Of a DNA stretch of 64,000 nucleotides, positions 34,871 to 43,690 are shown in pieces. This stretch comes from F22 sp963668535 (lineage in GTDB: Bacteria > Bacteroidota > Bacteroidia > Bacteroidales > Bacteroidaceae). A program made the position numbers and the translations under genes. Position 1 is the stretch's first letter, and each line of letters starts with the position of its first letter. The notes under the pieces were generated by a model. The model saw only the letters and a list, made by a program, of their open reading frames with translations. It was not told the origin of the DNA and did not search any database. The stretch is from NCBI GenBank assembly GCA_963668535.1, contig OY764867.1, positions 62,001-126,000 on the forward strand. The letters run 5' to 3'.

Positions 34871-36301
34871 ATGTTACATCAAGATACAATTGCGGCCATA
34901 GCTACTGCACAGGGAGGTGCCATCGGTATAGTACGCATGTCGGGACCAGATGCTTTTAAGATCGCCGACACTATTTTTACATCCAATCGTAAAGGTGACC
35001 ACACCTTCTCTTTGGCCTCACAAGATGCATATACCGTGCATTTTGGACAAATTATTCATCCACAAACAAAAGAAATTATTGATGAAGTCTTGGTGTCTGT
35101 CTATAAGAATCCTCATAGTTACACTGGCGAAGACTGTATCGAAATAGCTTGTCATGGCTCTAGTTACATTTTGCAACAGGTGCTTCAATTGCTGATTGTG
35201 CAAGGATGCCGTCTGGCTCAACCTGGTGAATACACACAACGAGCATTTATGAATGGCAAAATGGACCTCAGTCAAGCCGAAGCAGTAGCCGATCTAATAG
35301 CTTCAACCAATAAAGCCACTCATCAATTGGCTATGAATCAAATGCGCGGTGGCTTTTCTTCTGAATTGCGTCGCCTTCGCGATCAATTGTTGCACTTTAC
35401 GTCGTTGGTGGAATTGGAACTGGACTTTTCGGATCACGAGGAACTTGAGTTTGCAGACCGTACGGAATTAAAAGGCTTGGCCTCTGAACTGCATACTGTA
35501 ATTCAGAAATTGGCGAATTCTTTCCAAGTGGGTAACGCCATCAAACAAGGGATTCCTGTAGCTTTAATTGGACAAACAAATGCGGGAAAATCGACTCTAC
35601 TCAATGCCCTACTCCAAGATGATAAAGCTATTGTTAGTGATATTCACGGCACTACACGCGATGTGGTAGAAGATACAATCAATATCAATGGAGTAACCTA
35701 TCGTTTTATTGATACAGCTGGTCTTCGTGAAACAGAAGATACTATAGAACGAATCGGCATACAACGCAGTTACCAAAAAATTGACCAAGCGCAAATTGTG
35801 CTTTGGATTATTGACTTACAACAAGGTATCAAAAAGGTACTCCACCTACTTCCTAAACTAGCTGCACATATGCAAGAGAAATCAACGATTATGCTCTTTA
35901 ATAAGGTAGATAGTTTAGATGAAAGTCATATGCGCTTAAAAAATGAATTAATGGCAGAAGTAGAGAAAACGATCGATTCTTCTACCATTCATTCGCTTAC
36001 AATCAGTGCGAAGACCCAACAAGGTATCCCAGAACTGCTAGATATGCTTCAGAAAGAAGCCAATATTCCAAACCTAAATGAACATCAACTGATTGTCACC
36101 AATGCCCGTCACTTTGAAGCTTTGACACACGCACTAGAAGCAATAGATCGTGTACGTGACGGACTTGAGATGGAGATTCCTGGTGATTTACTTTCACAGG
36201 ACATTCGTGAAGCAATCTATTATCTCAATGATATCATAGGTGAAGTCACCACTGATCAAGTGCTGGGTAATATCTTTAAGAATTTCTGCATCGGAAAGTA
36301 A
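34871..36301 (+). CDS. mnmE: tRNA uridine-5-carboxymethylaminomethyl modification GTPase
   Basis: 476 aa. N-terminal folate-binding domain (DTIAAIATAQGGAIGIVRMSG), a helical domain and an inserted G domain: G1 GQTNAGKSTLLN, G2 HGTTRD, G3 DTAGLRET, G4 NKVD. The C-terminus ends FCIGK, with the catalytic Cys. With MnmG it modifies the wobble U of certain tRNAs in the cytoplasm. MnmG is not in this window. Confidence 0.97.
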   Translation: MLHQDTIAAIATAQGGAIGIVRMSGPDAFKIADTIFTSNRKGDHTFSLASQDAYTVHFGQIIHPQTKEIIDEVLVSVYKNPHSYTGEDCIEIACHGSSYILQQVLQLLIVQGCRLAQPGEYTQRAFMNGKMDLSQAEAVADLIASTNKATHQLAMNQMRGGFSSELRRLRDQLLHFTSLVELELDFSDHEELEFADRTELKGLASELHTVIQKLANSFQVGNAIKQGIPVALIGQTNAGKSTLLNALLQDDKAIVSDIHGTTRDVVEDTININGVTYRFIDTAGLRETEDTIERIGIQRSYQKIDQAQIVLWIIDLQQGIKKVLHLLPKLAAHMQEKSTIMLFNKVDSLDESHMRLKNELMAEVEKTIDSSTIHSLTISAKTQQGIPELLDMLQKEANIPNLNEHQLIVTNARHFEALTHALEAIDRVRDGLEMEIPGDLLSQDIREAIYYLNDIIGEVTTDQVLGNIFKNFCIGK

Positions 36302-36342
36302 GAATACTAGCTTCCAAAGTCTATAGTCAAAAAAGAAGGATA

Positions 36343-36645
36343 ATGGAAAAAGTAAAAATAACAGTAATCCGTAAGGTTCATTACGAAGACTTGTCGGCCA
36401 TATATGAAAATCCTATAGAACATGCTTGTACTATGCAAGAAGGGCAGACATTTATATCCGTCGATAATCAGCGACCGGAAGGCTTGTGTGAAAGTGCATG
36501 GCAATCCATGCAACCATTCGTGATGACCTTGGCGCATGGTGGTGGTAATTTTTACGATGGCTGGATGAAGAACCCTCAATCAGCCATGATTTCCTGCAAC
36601 GATGGTTTTCGTCCAGTAAGTTTTCTTGTTGAAGTCATTAAATAA
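36343..36645 (+). CDS. TIGR04076 family protein
   Basis: 100 aa. The sequence follows the TIGR04076 pattern: VKITVIRKVHYEDL, CTMQEGQTFI, RPEGLCESAWQSM, LAHGGGNFYDGWMKNP and a final SCNDGFRPVSFLVEVI. Family function is not known; conserved Cys suggest a redox or metal role. It starts 41 bp after mnmE and is convergent with the AraC gene, whose stop lies 5 bp away. Confidence 0.85.
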   Translation: MEKVKITVIRKVHYEDLSAIYENPIEHACTMQEGQTFISVDNQRPEGLCESAWQSMQPFVMTLAHGGGNFYDGWMKNPQSAMISCNDGFRPVSFLVEVIK

Positions 36646-36650
36646 ATTCA

Positions 36651-37484
36651 TCAAATCCTTGAATACTTATTTCGATATTCATTAGGAGTTAATCCTGTGT
36701 GTCGCTTAAAATAGTCGCAGAAGAAAGAGAAGTTCTCGAATTTAAAACTCCATGCAATATCATTGATTGGGTCGTCTGTGTTTAATATGACCAATTTAAT
36801 TTGCATGATGACATACTCATCAATGTTTTTCTTGGCTGATGAACCCGTACACTCAGTAACTATTTTTGTAAGATATCTCGGCGTTACATTCATTGCATCT
36901 GCGTAATACGCCACGTTTCTTGACTCTTTAAAATTATCATGAAGCAATTGAATGAACTGAGCAAATAGTTCCTTCGACCGAGAGGAATAGTGTCCGACAT
37001 CAACCCCTGTGCTTACTAAATAGGCATGATATGCGGTAAAAAAAGCACTCAACTGATAAATGGAGATTCTGGTAGCATCGGCTACTGTACCAAAACCAAT
37101 AGAAGCATTTATTATATTGAACAGACTGTTTGCAAGAATAGATATTTCTTCGGATGAGGAATGATAATACTCTTTAAACGTTTCAATCGAAAAGGATTTC
37201 AGCCCCACCAGTGCATAGTTTAGAATCAATTCGGTATAGACCATATATTCTATTTCAAAATCAGGACTGACATTTTCTACCATCACCGCATCACCAGGAA
37301 ATAGAATCACCACAACATCTTTTTTCTGCTGCACTTCACGAAAGTTTACTTTTAGTGTAGCAGATCCCTTACGTACCAGTATAATATGACCACAATCGAC
37401 TACAATCTTATCTTTGATGTACTCTTGAAATACACCATCTAGAATAGATACTGGCTTTTCCGGCGTGACTAATTTAATCTTCAT
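36651..37484 (-). CDS. AraC-family transcriptional regulator
   Basis: 277 aa. An N-terminal cupin-like sensing domain (residues 1-140) and a C-terminal double helix-turn-helix (RNVAYYADAMNVTPRYLTKI and PINDIAWSFKFENFSFFCDY, then FKRHTGLTPNEYR). Divergent from the four-gene operon starting at 37627, with a 142-bp shared upstream region, so it most likely controls that operon. The target -7 box is good but the -33 is poor, which fits an activator-dependent promoter. Confidence 0.92.
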   Translation of the reverse strand: MKIKLVTPEKPVSILDGVFQEYIKDKIVVDCGHIILVRKGSATLKVNFREVQQKKDVVVILFPGDAVMVENVSPDFEIEYMVYTELILNYALVGLKSFSIETFKEYYHSSSEEISILANSLFNIINASIGFGTVADATRISIYQLSAFFTAYHAYLVSTGVDVGHYSSRSKELFAQFIQLLHDNFKESRNVAYYADAMNVTPRYLTKIVTECTGSSAKKNIDEYVIMQIKLVILNTDDPINDIAWSFKFENFSFFCDYFKRHTGLTPNEYRNKYSRI

Positions 37485-37502
37485 ACATTCTTATTTTCAG
37501 TA

Positions 37503-37510
37503 CAAATATA
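37503..37510 (-). promoter_or_regulatory. -7 box of the AraC gene
   Basis: TATATTTG on the minus strand, 18 bases before the ATG at 37484; very short leader. Confidence 0.55.
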
Positions 37511-37597
37511 GAGAAATGAATGATATATCAATAAGTATATTCCTGTTTTCTACATTTTAAAGTGGATTTTCGTAACCATTACATTCGTTTTATGCCC

Positions 37598-37605
37598 TAT
37601 CTTTG
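37598..37605 (+). promoter_or_regulatory. -7 box of the cyclophilin-like/CMD/ADH operon
   Basis: TATCTTTG, 21 bases before the ATG at 37627. There is no TTTG at the -33 position, in line with activation by the adjacent AraC protein. Confidence 0.6.
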
Positions 37606-37626
37606 CACCATAATAAATGAGTTACT

Positions 37627-37980
37627 ATGGATAAAATTATAATCAAGGCAGGCAATGTGATGATTCCAGCACAATTAAATAATACTGTTGCAGCACGTGA
37701 CTTTAAAAAGAGACTCCCGTTTACAGTCTTTGGTCACCGTTCACCTGTAGATTATTGTTGCATAGCGGAGTCAAGTCTTTATGATGTTGATGAAATGCAA
37801 ACTGGATGGAAGAACGGTGATATATCACTCGGTGGAGGATGGTTTGCCATTCTTTTTGACGGCGAGGAAAAGTCAGATGTCTATAAACACATGATGATTA
37901 TTGCACACATTGATAAAAAAGACCTTTATTTGGTACAAAATCTACCAGAAAATGTTACTTTTACCGTAGAGCTAAAATAA
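37627..37980 (+). CDS. Cyclophilin-like fold protein, cytoplasmic
   Basis: 117 aa without a signal peptide. The pattern IIIKAGNVMIPAQLNNTVAA...FKKRLPFT resembles the cyclophilin_like family (PF18050-type), with ILFDGEEKSDVYKHMMIIAHID in the core. This family shares the cyclophilin barrel but usually lacks isomerase activity. It is the first gene of the AraC-linked operon, followed by a secreted relative. Confidence 0.72.
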   Translation: MDKIIIKAGNVMIPAQLNNTVAARDFKKRLPFTVFGHRSPVDYCCIAESSLYDVDEMQTGWKNGDISLGGGWFAILFDGEEKSDVYKHMMIIAHIDKKDLYLVQNLPENVTFTVELK

Positions 37981-38007
37981 GAAACACAATTTGAAAAATG
38001 AACAAAA

Positions 38008-38526
38008 ATGAACAAAACAAGACTTTTTATATTGTTTCTTTTCTTGACGACGATGTCACTAGCTGCGTGCAGCAAAGGAGACATCCTGCAAACAGAGCAG
38101 AATGAAGAAAATACTATAACTACTGATTCACAACAAAATTCAACAAATGACGATAATATGGAAAATAAAAAGATTAAACTGGCGATAGGGAATCATGTCT
38201 TGACAGCGACTTTGGCTGATAATAGTTCAGTCGACTCTTTGGTACAAGTTTTGAAGACAAAAAATATTGTTGTAGACATGGATGACTATGGAAACATGGA
38301 GAAGGTGGGATCTCTCGGACAGTCTTTTCCTCGAAACGACACGTCAATTACAACAGAATCTGGAGATATTATCTTGTATCAAGGTAATATGCTGGTAATA
38401 TATTATGCACCTAACAGTTGGAGTTTTACTCGACTAGCTAAAATAGATAATATAACAGGAACAGAACTAAAAAGCATTCTTGGTAAGAGTGGCGTTACAG
38501 TTACACTATCATTAGTTGAAGAATAA
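38008..38526 (+). CDS. Cyclophilin-like fold lipoprotein
   Basis: 172 aa. Lipobox MSLAAC, then an Asn/Gln/Thr-rich linker and a cyclophilin-like domain from about residue 54 (KIKLAIGNHVLTATLADNSS...ESGDIILYQGNMLVIYYAP). It is the membrane-anchored counterpart of the protein before it. The pairing of a cytosolic and an exported copy in one operon is notable. Binding partner unknown. Confidence 0.82.
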   Translation: MNKTRLFILFLFLTTMSLAACSKGDILQTEQNEENTITTDSQQNSTNDDNMENKKIKLAIGNHVLTATLADNSSVDSLVQVLKTKNIVVDMDDYGNMEKVGSLGQSFPRNDTSITTESGDIILYQGNMLVIYYAPNSWSFTRLAKIDNITGTELKSILGKSGVTVTLSLVEE

Positions 38527-38543
38527 ACAAAATATTAAATAAA

Positions 38544-39575
38544 ATGGAATTAAGCAATAAACAAAAAAGCTTTGTCGCAATTGCGGCATTAGCTGCAAAA
38601 GGTGATTTGAGCAACCTTGAAGAGGCAATCAATAAAGCATTAGATAACAAAGTAACAGTCAATGAACTGAAAGAAGTGCTATCACATTTATATGCTTATG
38701 CAGGTTTTCCTCGTTCTCTAAACGCTCTTGGCGTATTGCAAAAAGTCGTATCGGATAGAGATACAAAGGGAAAGGAAACAGTCACAGGTAAGGACTTTGT
38801 GATGCCTAACGACTTCGATGCACTGAAAACGGGTACAGATATACAAACCAAATTATGTGGAGGTAACCCATTTAATTATACATTTGCCCCTCAAGCAGAT
38901 TATTATCTAAAAGCCCATCTATTTGGAGACATCTTCGCAAGTGATGTATTGTCCGAAGCAGACAGAGAGATTGTTACAGTAAGTGCTTTGTCTGCTATTG
39001 ATGGAGTAGAATCTCAATTAATATCGCATGTAGGCGGTGCTTTAAATATGGGTGTACAAGTAGAAGAATTGGAACTGATTCCAGAAGTATTAGATACGGA
39101 AGTGGGTTCTATGGAAGCTTTTCGTGCACGCAAAGCCATTGCTGCGATATTGAAAAAGTCTTTCAATGAAGGTGCACCAGTTGATTTCAGCATTTGGCCT
39201 AAGGGTGAGCTTAACACAGCATATGCCAAATATTTTATCGGCGACAGTTATCTAGCACTTATGGATACACAAAACGGTGGTCCTATAAACGTCACTTTCG
39301 AGCCTCGTTGTCGCAACAATTGGCATACACATCATAAGTGTGTTCAAGTACTTATCTGCGTAAGTGGTCGTGGCTGGTATCAAGAAGAAGGTAAAGAAGC
39401 TGTAGAAATGACTGAAGGAAGCGTCATCGCTATTCCTGAAGGTGTAAAACACTGGCACGGAGCAGCAAAAGACAGTTGGTTCCAACACTTGACATACAAT
39501 ACTAGAGTCGGTGAAGACGCCAGCAATGAATGGCTTGAGCCAGTCACTGATGAAGAATATGACAAACTTAAATAA
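38544..39575 (+). CDS. Carboxymuconolactone decarboxylase-like and cupin fusion protein
   Basis: 343 aa. Two CMD-like regions (about 5-80 and 125-205; SEADREIVTVSALSAI) are followed by a C-terminal cupin (about 225-335) with HTHHKCVQVL and GVKHWHG as metal-binding His. The CxxC of AhpD-type peroxidases is absent, so no peroxidase activity is expected. Fusions of this type are found next to aldehyde/alcohol dehydrogenases under AraC control. Function in the pathway is not established. Confidence 0.87.
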   Translation: MELSNKQKSFVAIAALAAKGDLSNLEEAINKALDNKVTVNELKEVLSHLYAYAGFPRSLNALGVLQKVVSDRDTKGKETVTGKDFVMPNDFDALKTGTDIQTKLCGGNPFNYTFAPQADYYLKAHLFGDIFASDVLSEADREIVTVSALSAIDGVESQLISHVGGALNMGVQVEELELIPEVLDTEVGSMEAFRARKAIAAILKKSFNEGAPVDFSIWPKGELNTAYAKYFIGDSYLALMDTQNGGPINVTFEPRCRNNWHTHHKCVQVLICVSGRGWYQEEGKEAVEMTEGSVIAIPEGVKHWHGAAKDSWFQHLTYNTRVGEDASNEWLEPVTDEEYDKLK

Positions 39576-39602
39576 GGATTTTAATAATTAACACATATAG
39601 AT

Positions 39603-40775
39603 ATGCTAGGAAATTTTAGTTTTCACAATCCAACAAGATTGTACTTCGGAAAAGAATCTCTGAAGTTTTTACGAGACGAACTCGACAAGTACGGTGCAAC
39701 TGTCATGCTAAACTACGGTGGCGGCAGTATCAAGCGTAATGGTATTTACGACCAGGTTATTGCGGTGCTAAAAGAAGCTGGAAAAAAAGTAGTGGAAAAC
39801 CCAGGAGTTATGTCCAACCCTACTCTTGAAAAACTTCTAGAAGGAATTAAAATCGCCAAAGAAAATGATGTCGATCTTATTCTTTCTGTAGGAGGTGGCT
39901 CTGTATGCGACTATTCCAAAGGAGTAGCAGCCGCAGCGTTTTACGAGGGTGATCCTTGGGAAACATTTTATCTTCACCAACAAGATCCTGCTGCCGACCA
40001 AAAGGTACTCCCTATAGGTTGTGTCTTGACAATGGCTGGTACTGGTTCGGAAATGAATGGTGGTTCTGTTATTACAGATGTCAAGAATTCATTTAAAATT
40101 GGTCATGTCTTTGACGAACGTATGATGCCTAAGTTCTCTATACTTAATCCAGAATACACATTCTCGGTTCCAGAAAATCAAATGAAGGCTGGTATTTTTG
40201 ATATCATGTCGCATATAATGGAACAATATTTCTCTGGCGATGATGACAATACATCCGACTATATCGCTGAAGGATTGATGTGTGGACTGATTAAGGCCTC
40301 TCGTGTAGCTGTAAAGAATCCTCAAGACTATGAAGCTCGTTCAAATATCATGTGGACAGCAACATGGGCGTTGAATACACTTATCGGTGCAGGCAAGCAA
40401 CAAGATTGGGAAGTACACATGATCGGACACTCAGTAGGTGCTTATACCCATGCTCCACATGGATATGCGCTAGCTGCTGTATCATTGCCTTATTATACAC
40501 TCATTCTTAACGATGGACTTCCTAAGTTCAAACGATTTGCCGAAAATGTATGGAAAATCAACCCAGAGGGCAAAACAGATCTACAAGTCGCTCAAGAAGG
40601 TCTTGAAGCATTGAAAGCATGGATGGTAGAGATTGGTCTTCCACTAACTATCAGCGAATTAGGCGGTACAAAAGAAATGCTAGAAGGCATTGCCAAAGGT
40701 AGTATTATCCTTGACGCTGGCTATCATAAGCTTACTCCAGAGGAACTTATGCAAGTACTAAATGAAAGTATGTAA
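39603..40775 (+). CDS. Iron-containing alcohol dehydrogenase (YqhD/BDH type)
   Basis: 390 aa. NAD(P)-binding motif LSVGGGSVCDYSKG, and metal ligands in FDIMSHIME (D and H) and HMIGHSVGAYTHAPHG (two His). These enzymes reduce aldehydes to alcohols, and YqhD-type members protect against reactive aldehydes. Last gene of the AraC-linked operon, followed by a strong terminator. Substrate unknown. Confidence 0.93.
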   Translation: MLGNFSFHNPTRLYFGKESLKFLRDELDKYGATVMLNYGGGSIKRNGIYDQVIAVLKEAGKKVVENPGVMSNPTLEKLLEGIKIAKENDVDLILSVGGGSVCDYSKGVAAAAFYEGDPWETFYLHQQDPAADQKVLPIGCVLTMAGTGSEMNGGSVITDVKNSFKIGHVFDERMMPKFSILNPEYTFSVPENQMKAGIFDIMSHIMEQYFSGDDDNTSDYIAEGLMCGLIKASRVAVKNPQDYEARSNIMWTATWALNTLIGAGKQQDWEVHMIGHSVGAYTHAPHGYALAAVSLPYYTLILNDGLPKFKRFAENVWKINPEGKTDLQVAQEGLEALKAWMVEIGLPLTISELGGTKEMLEGIAKGSIILDAGYHKLTPEELMQVLNESM

Positions 40776-40806
40776 TATGTAGTTACTGCATAAACAAGAA
40801 TAAAAT

Positions 40807-40835
40807 GGGCATGTCAATTTTTGATTGACATGCCC
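40807..40835. terminator. Bidirectional terminator
   Basis: GGGCATGTCAAT (40807-40818) pairs perfectly with ATTGACATGCCC (40824-40835), loop of five. Serves the convergent dehydrogenase and beta-propeller genes. Another member of the TGTCAA/TTGACA family. Confidence 0.85.
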
Positions 40836-40867
40836 TAATTCAATTCAGACTATAGTAATCGAGACGA

Positions 40868-42460
40868 TTAATATACGGTAAAGTAACACCCCGTTGGGAA
40901 ATGAGTATGATTTTTCAAGTCATACATCAAAGTAAACTCGTCACCTGCTGTACTCCATCCAAAGATATCATTAATTAAGAAACTCAATCCATATCCTTTG
41001 ATTGTATGCATAAAGACCTCCCCATTATGAGGATTTACAGAGATGTTATTGTAGGCCATTTTGGCATCGGTACACAAATCCAACAAATTGGATAACAAGC
41101 GACAATCACCAGTAGTGAAATCCATCATATAGACCTTATTACTTGCATTGTTATAATAGATTTTATTGCCATATGCACCAAATGAAAAAGTATGTGGTCC
41201 CCAACCAGCGCTAAATCCACCTTCAGTCACTTCTTTACTATCCAAGATATTACCTGTGGCTGTAGACATCTTAATTATGGATGCTGGGCTCTTGATTGCT
41301 ACCCAAAGATTACCATCGTCTGTTTTATGCATCCCAGTTATAGAGCCCCCCATATCGAATGAATTTTCTACGGTAGTTCCACTGATAACACAGATTTTAC
41401 TGCCATTGATATAATACACTTTACCATTGATCATTTCAAATGGGAGTTGCGATGCTCCAGAAGTACCTTCGATCTTTGTCATGGCTTTTGTTTCGGCATT
41501 AAATAATTGAATGCCATCTGCATCACGTACATAAATATGTGCTGGGTCAATAGCTGCTACACTTGAAGGATTGTCCAATGAAGCAAATTCATCACTACAA
41601 GCATATTCCATCTTCAATGTTTGTGCTGCAGCCACTACTAAGTAATCACCATCCATTTTATTTCCATTCTGAGAGATAAAATAGATATGATTTTTACTCA
41701 CCCACATGTTTTGTACCACATTACCAAGTGGTCGTTGATTAGCTTTATAATAAACGCTATCAGTAATTTGTCCATCGGCATCAATGAAACTAACAAATCC
41801 ATTCTCTTGTGTCATGTTGCCTTCATTCAACACAAATGTACCTTTATAATATGGTCCTACTACATCAAACTCAATTGTTGCAGATGCTTCACCATCAACA
41901 TTTGTAGTGATTAATTCGACCACCATGTGTCCCAACTCATCAGGCACATATGTGTAGGTATCTTCCGTAGATACTTTTTCACCGTTTAAAAGCCATTGAT
42001 GGGTTTCGTCTGTTGTAGAAGTAATTTTTGCAGTGAAAACAACTTGGTGATTCAATATCACGGGTTTATTGTCTTCTATCTTGCAATCAATAGCTGCTGT
42101 AGGCATTTCTTTGGGCAAGACTGTCAGATTCAAAGTTTTTGAGGATTCTCCTCCTGCGTTAACTGCATTTAGTTGAAGCGTATGTGCCCCTTCCGCATCT
42201 GGCACCAAATCAAGGGTTTTGCCTTGGCCAACCTCTTGACCATCATATAACCAAATAACACGAACTAGTTTGGTCGATGACGCCACATTTGCTTCATAAG
42301 TCACAGTACGTCCTATCACAATCTGCGATAATTCACTAGGTACTTTCGTTTCAATTTCCACACCAGCTAGAGGAGCTTTACTGTCATCGTCACTACAAGA
42401 AGTAACCAATGCAAGGAGCAACAACGTACACACGCTCCATGCCAATTTAAATTGTTTCAT
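40868..42460 (-). CDS. Surface beta-propeller lipoprotein under B12 riboswitch (BtuG-like candidate)
   Basis: 530 aa. Lipobox LVTSC followed by SDDDS, an acidic signal often seen on surface-exported lipoproteins. Residues ~30-205 hold two Ig/PKD-like domains (WLYDGQEVGQGKTLDL, QWLLNGEKVSTEDTYTYVP); residues ~210-530 form a DUF5074/YncE-like beta-propeller (KGTFVLNEGNMTQENGFVSF, NLWVAIKSPASIIKM). The gene is preceded by a cobalamin riboswitch, so it very probably takes part in B12 or corrinoid capture, like BtuG, a propeller lipoprotein of Bacteroides. The two extra Ig-like domains differ from BtuG. No btuB lies nearby. Confidence 0.8.
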   Translation of the reverse strand: MKQFKLAWSVCTLLLLALVTSCSDDDSKAPLAGVEIETKVPSELSQIVIGRTVTYEANVASSTKLVRVIWLYDGQEVGQGKTLDLVPDAEGAHTLQLNAVNAGGESSKTLNLTVLPKEMPTAAIDCKIEDNKPVILNHQVVFTAKITSTTDETHQWLLNGEKVSTEDTYTYVPDELGHMVVELITTNVDGEASATIEFDVVGPYYKGTFVLNEGNMTQENGFVSFIDADGQITDSVYYKANQRPLGNVVQNMWVSKNHIYFISQNGNKMDGDYLVVAAAQTLKMEYACSDEFASLDNPSSVAAIDPAHIYVRDADGIQLFNAETKAMTKIEGTSGASQLPFEMINGKVYYINGSKICVISGTTVENSFDMGGSITGMHKTDDGNLWVAIKSPASIIKMSTATGNILDSKEVTEGGFSAGWGPHTFSFGAYGNKIYYNNASNKVYMMDFTTGDCRLLSNLLDLCTDAKMAYNNISVNPHNGEVFMHTIKGYGLSFLINDIFGWSTAGDEFTLMYDLKNHTHFPTGCYFTVY

Positions 42461-42635
42461 GATTAAAATATTAAATAATTGATACTATAATATACAGCTC
42501 CTTTGATGTTATCTTAGCAGATACACCACACGACGCAGCCTGAAGACAGAAGTCCTCAAACATCAAAGTAAAAATATAATGAGTAATAAATTGTGGTTGC
42601 CAAACCTGAATCCAGAGGTTAAGTAACACGCAAAA

Positions 42636-42812
42636 GATAATGGCAGGTCTTCTGACTTACTCCAGTCTGTGCGTCCTTCCCGTTTTATCTACAAAACAGT
42701 GAACATTAAGAATTGCACAGCCATAACATGAGAGTTTACAGCAGCTGGTCTGTTCAGGATTTTCACCTGATTCCCTTTTCACACCTAACACCCGCAGGGC
42801 GTAGTTGCACCA
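42636..42812 (-). ncRNA. Cobalamin riboswitch
   Basis: On the minus strand the order of conserved elements is right: a 5' GGTGC start near 42812, GGTGAAAATCCTGAACAG (42767-42750), the GCTGCTGTAA core (42745-42736), GGGAAGG, and the B12 box AGTCAGAAGACCTGCC (42657-42642). It lies in the leader of the beta-propeller lipoprotein. The 175 nt between it and the ATG at 42460 hold the expression platform, where pairing that hides the start is expected; I saw no strong terminator there, so translational control is more likely. Confidence 0.95.
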
Positions 42813-42821
42813 AAATCGCTG

Positions 42822-42829
42822 CAAATTTA
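42822..42829 (-). promoter_or_regulatory. -7 box for the riboswitch transcript
   Basis: TAAATTTG on the minus strand, placing transcription start just before the riboswitch 5' end at about 42815. -33 not clear. Confidence 0.55.
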
Positions 42830-42919
42830 GTATTAATTACTAGACAAGATTCTAAAAAAGCGATTTTCTTTCTAAAAAACACAACATTTCTCGCAAATAA
42901 TCTATTGTTTTCCCATTTA

Positions 42920-42951
42920 TTTGTCTTGATACAGAAAAAACATTTACTTTG
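42920..42951 (+). promoter_or_regulatory. Promoter of the SGNH lipoprotein gene
   Basis: TTTG (42920-42923), 20-bp spacer, TTACTTTG (42944-42951), one mismatch from consensus. Confidence 0.6.
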
Positions 42952-42982
42952 TAGATTCATTACATAACCTAAAAATAAGACA

Positions 42983-43690
42983 ATGATTAAACAGGTATTT
43001 GCTGCCGTTTTGGTAGCCTCATCTCTACTCTTCACGAGTTGTGCTAGTGATAGACAAGTCGTCAAGAAAGTATCCATCATGGGAGATTCTTATTCCACTT
43101 TTAAAAATTATATCCCAGAAGATTATGCATGGTGGTATGCCCAAGGGGTCAATGAAGGAGGAGAACATAATGACGTCAAAGAAGTCGATCAAACTTGGTG
43201 GAAATTATTGACCGATACAGACAAGTATTCACTAGAAGTTAATGACTCCTATTCTGGTTCGACTATATGCACCACTGGCTATGATGCCAAAGACAGTACC
43301 CACAGCGCATTTGTAACACGATACAAACGTCTGGGGCACCCTGATATTATTTTAATTTTTGGAGCGACCAATGACAGTTGGGCCAATTCCCCTATCGGAG
43401 AATATAAGTACCAAGACATTAGCCAAGAAGACAAAAAGGCCTTTCGTCCTGCCTTAGCCTTTTTACTGACTCATATTAAAGACTATTACAAAAAAGCAGA
43501 AGTCTACTATATTCTAAATTCAGAATTGAAAGATGAGATCAATGAAAGTGTACACACAATTTGTGCACACTATAACGTGCCTATAATTAGCTTACACGAT
43601 ATTGACAAGCAATATGGACATCCAAGTATCGTGGGCATGCAAGCTATATATAAGCAAGTAGACCAAGCTTTATCTACTCTTCATAAATAA
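42983..43690 (+). CDS. SGNH/GDSL-type hydrolase lipoprotein
   Basis: 235 aa. Lipobox FTSC at about residue 20. SGNH blocks: block I IMGDSYSTF with the nucleophile Ser, block III FGATNDSW, and block V His in YGHPS. An esterase or deacylase acting outside the inner membrane, possibly on glycan acyl groups. Its last 21 bases overlap the 3' end of the convergent DUF4476 gene. Confidence 0.88.
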   Translation: MIKQVFAAVLVASSLLFTSCASDRQVVKKVSIMGDSYSTFKNYIPEDYAWWYAQGVNEGGEHNDVKEVDQTWWKLLTDTDKYSLEVNDSYSGSTICTTGYDAKDSTHSAFVTRYKRLGHPDIILIFGATNDSWANSPIGEYKYQDISQEDKKAFRPALAFLLTHIKDYYKKAEVYYILNSELKDEINESVHTICAHYNVPIISLHDIDKQYGHPSIVGMQAIYKQVDQALSTLHK

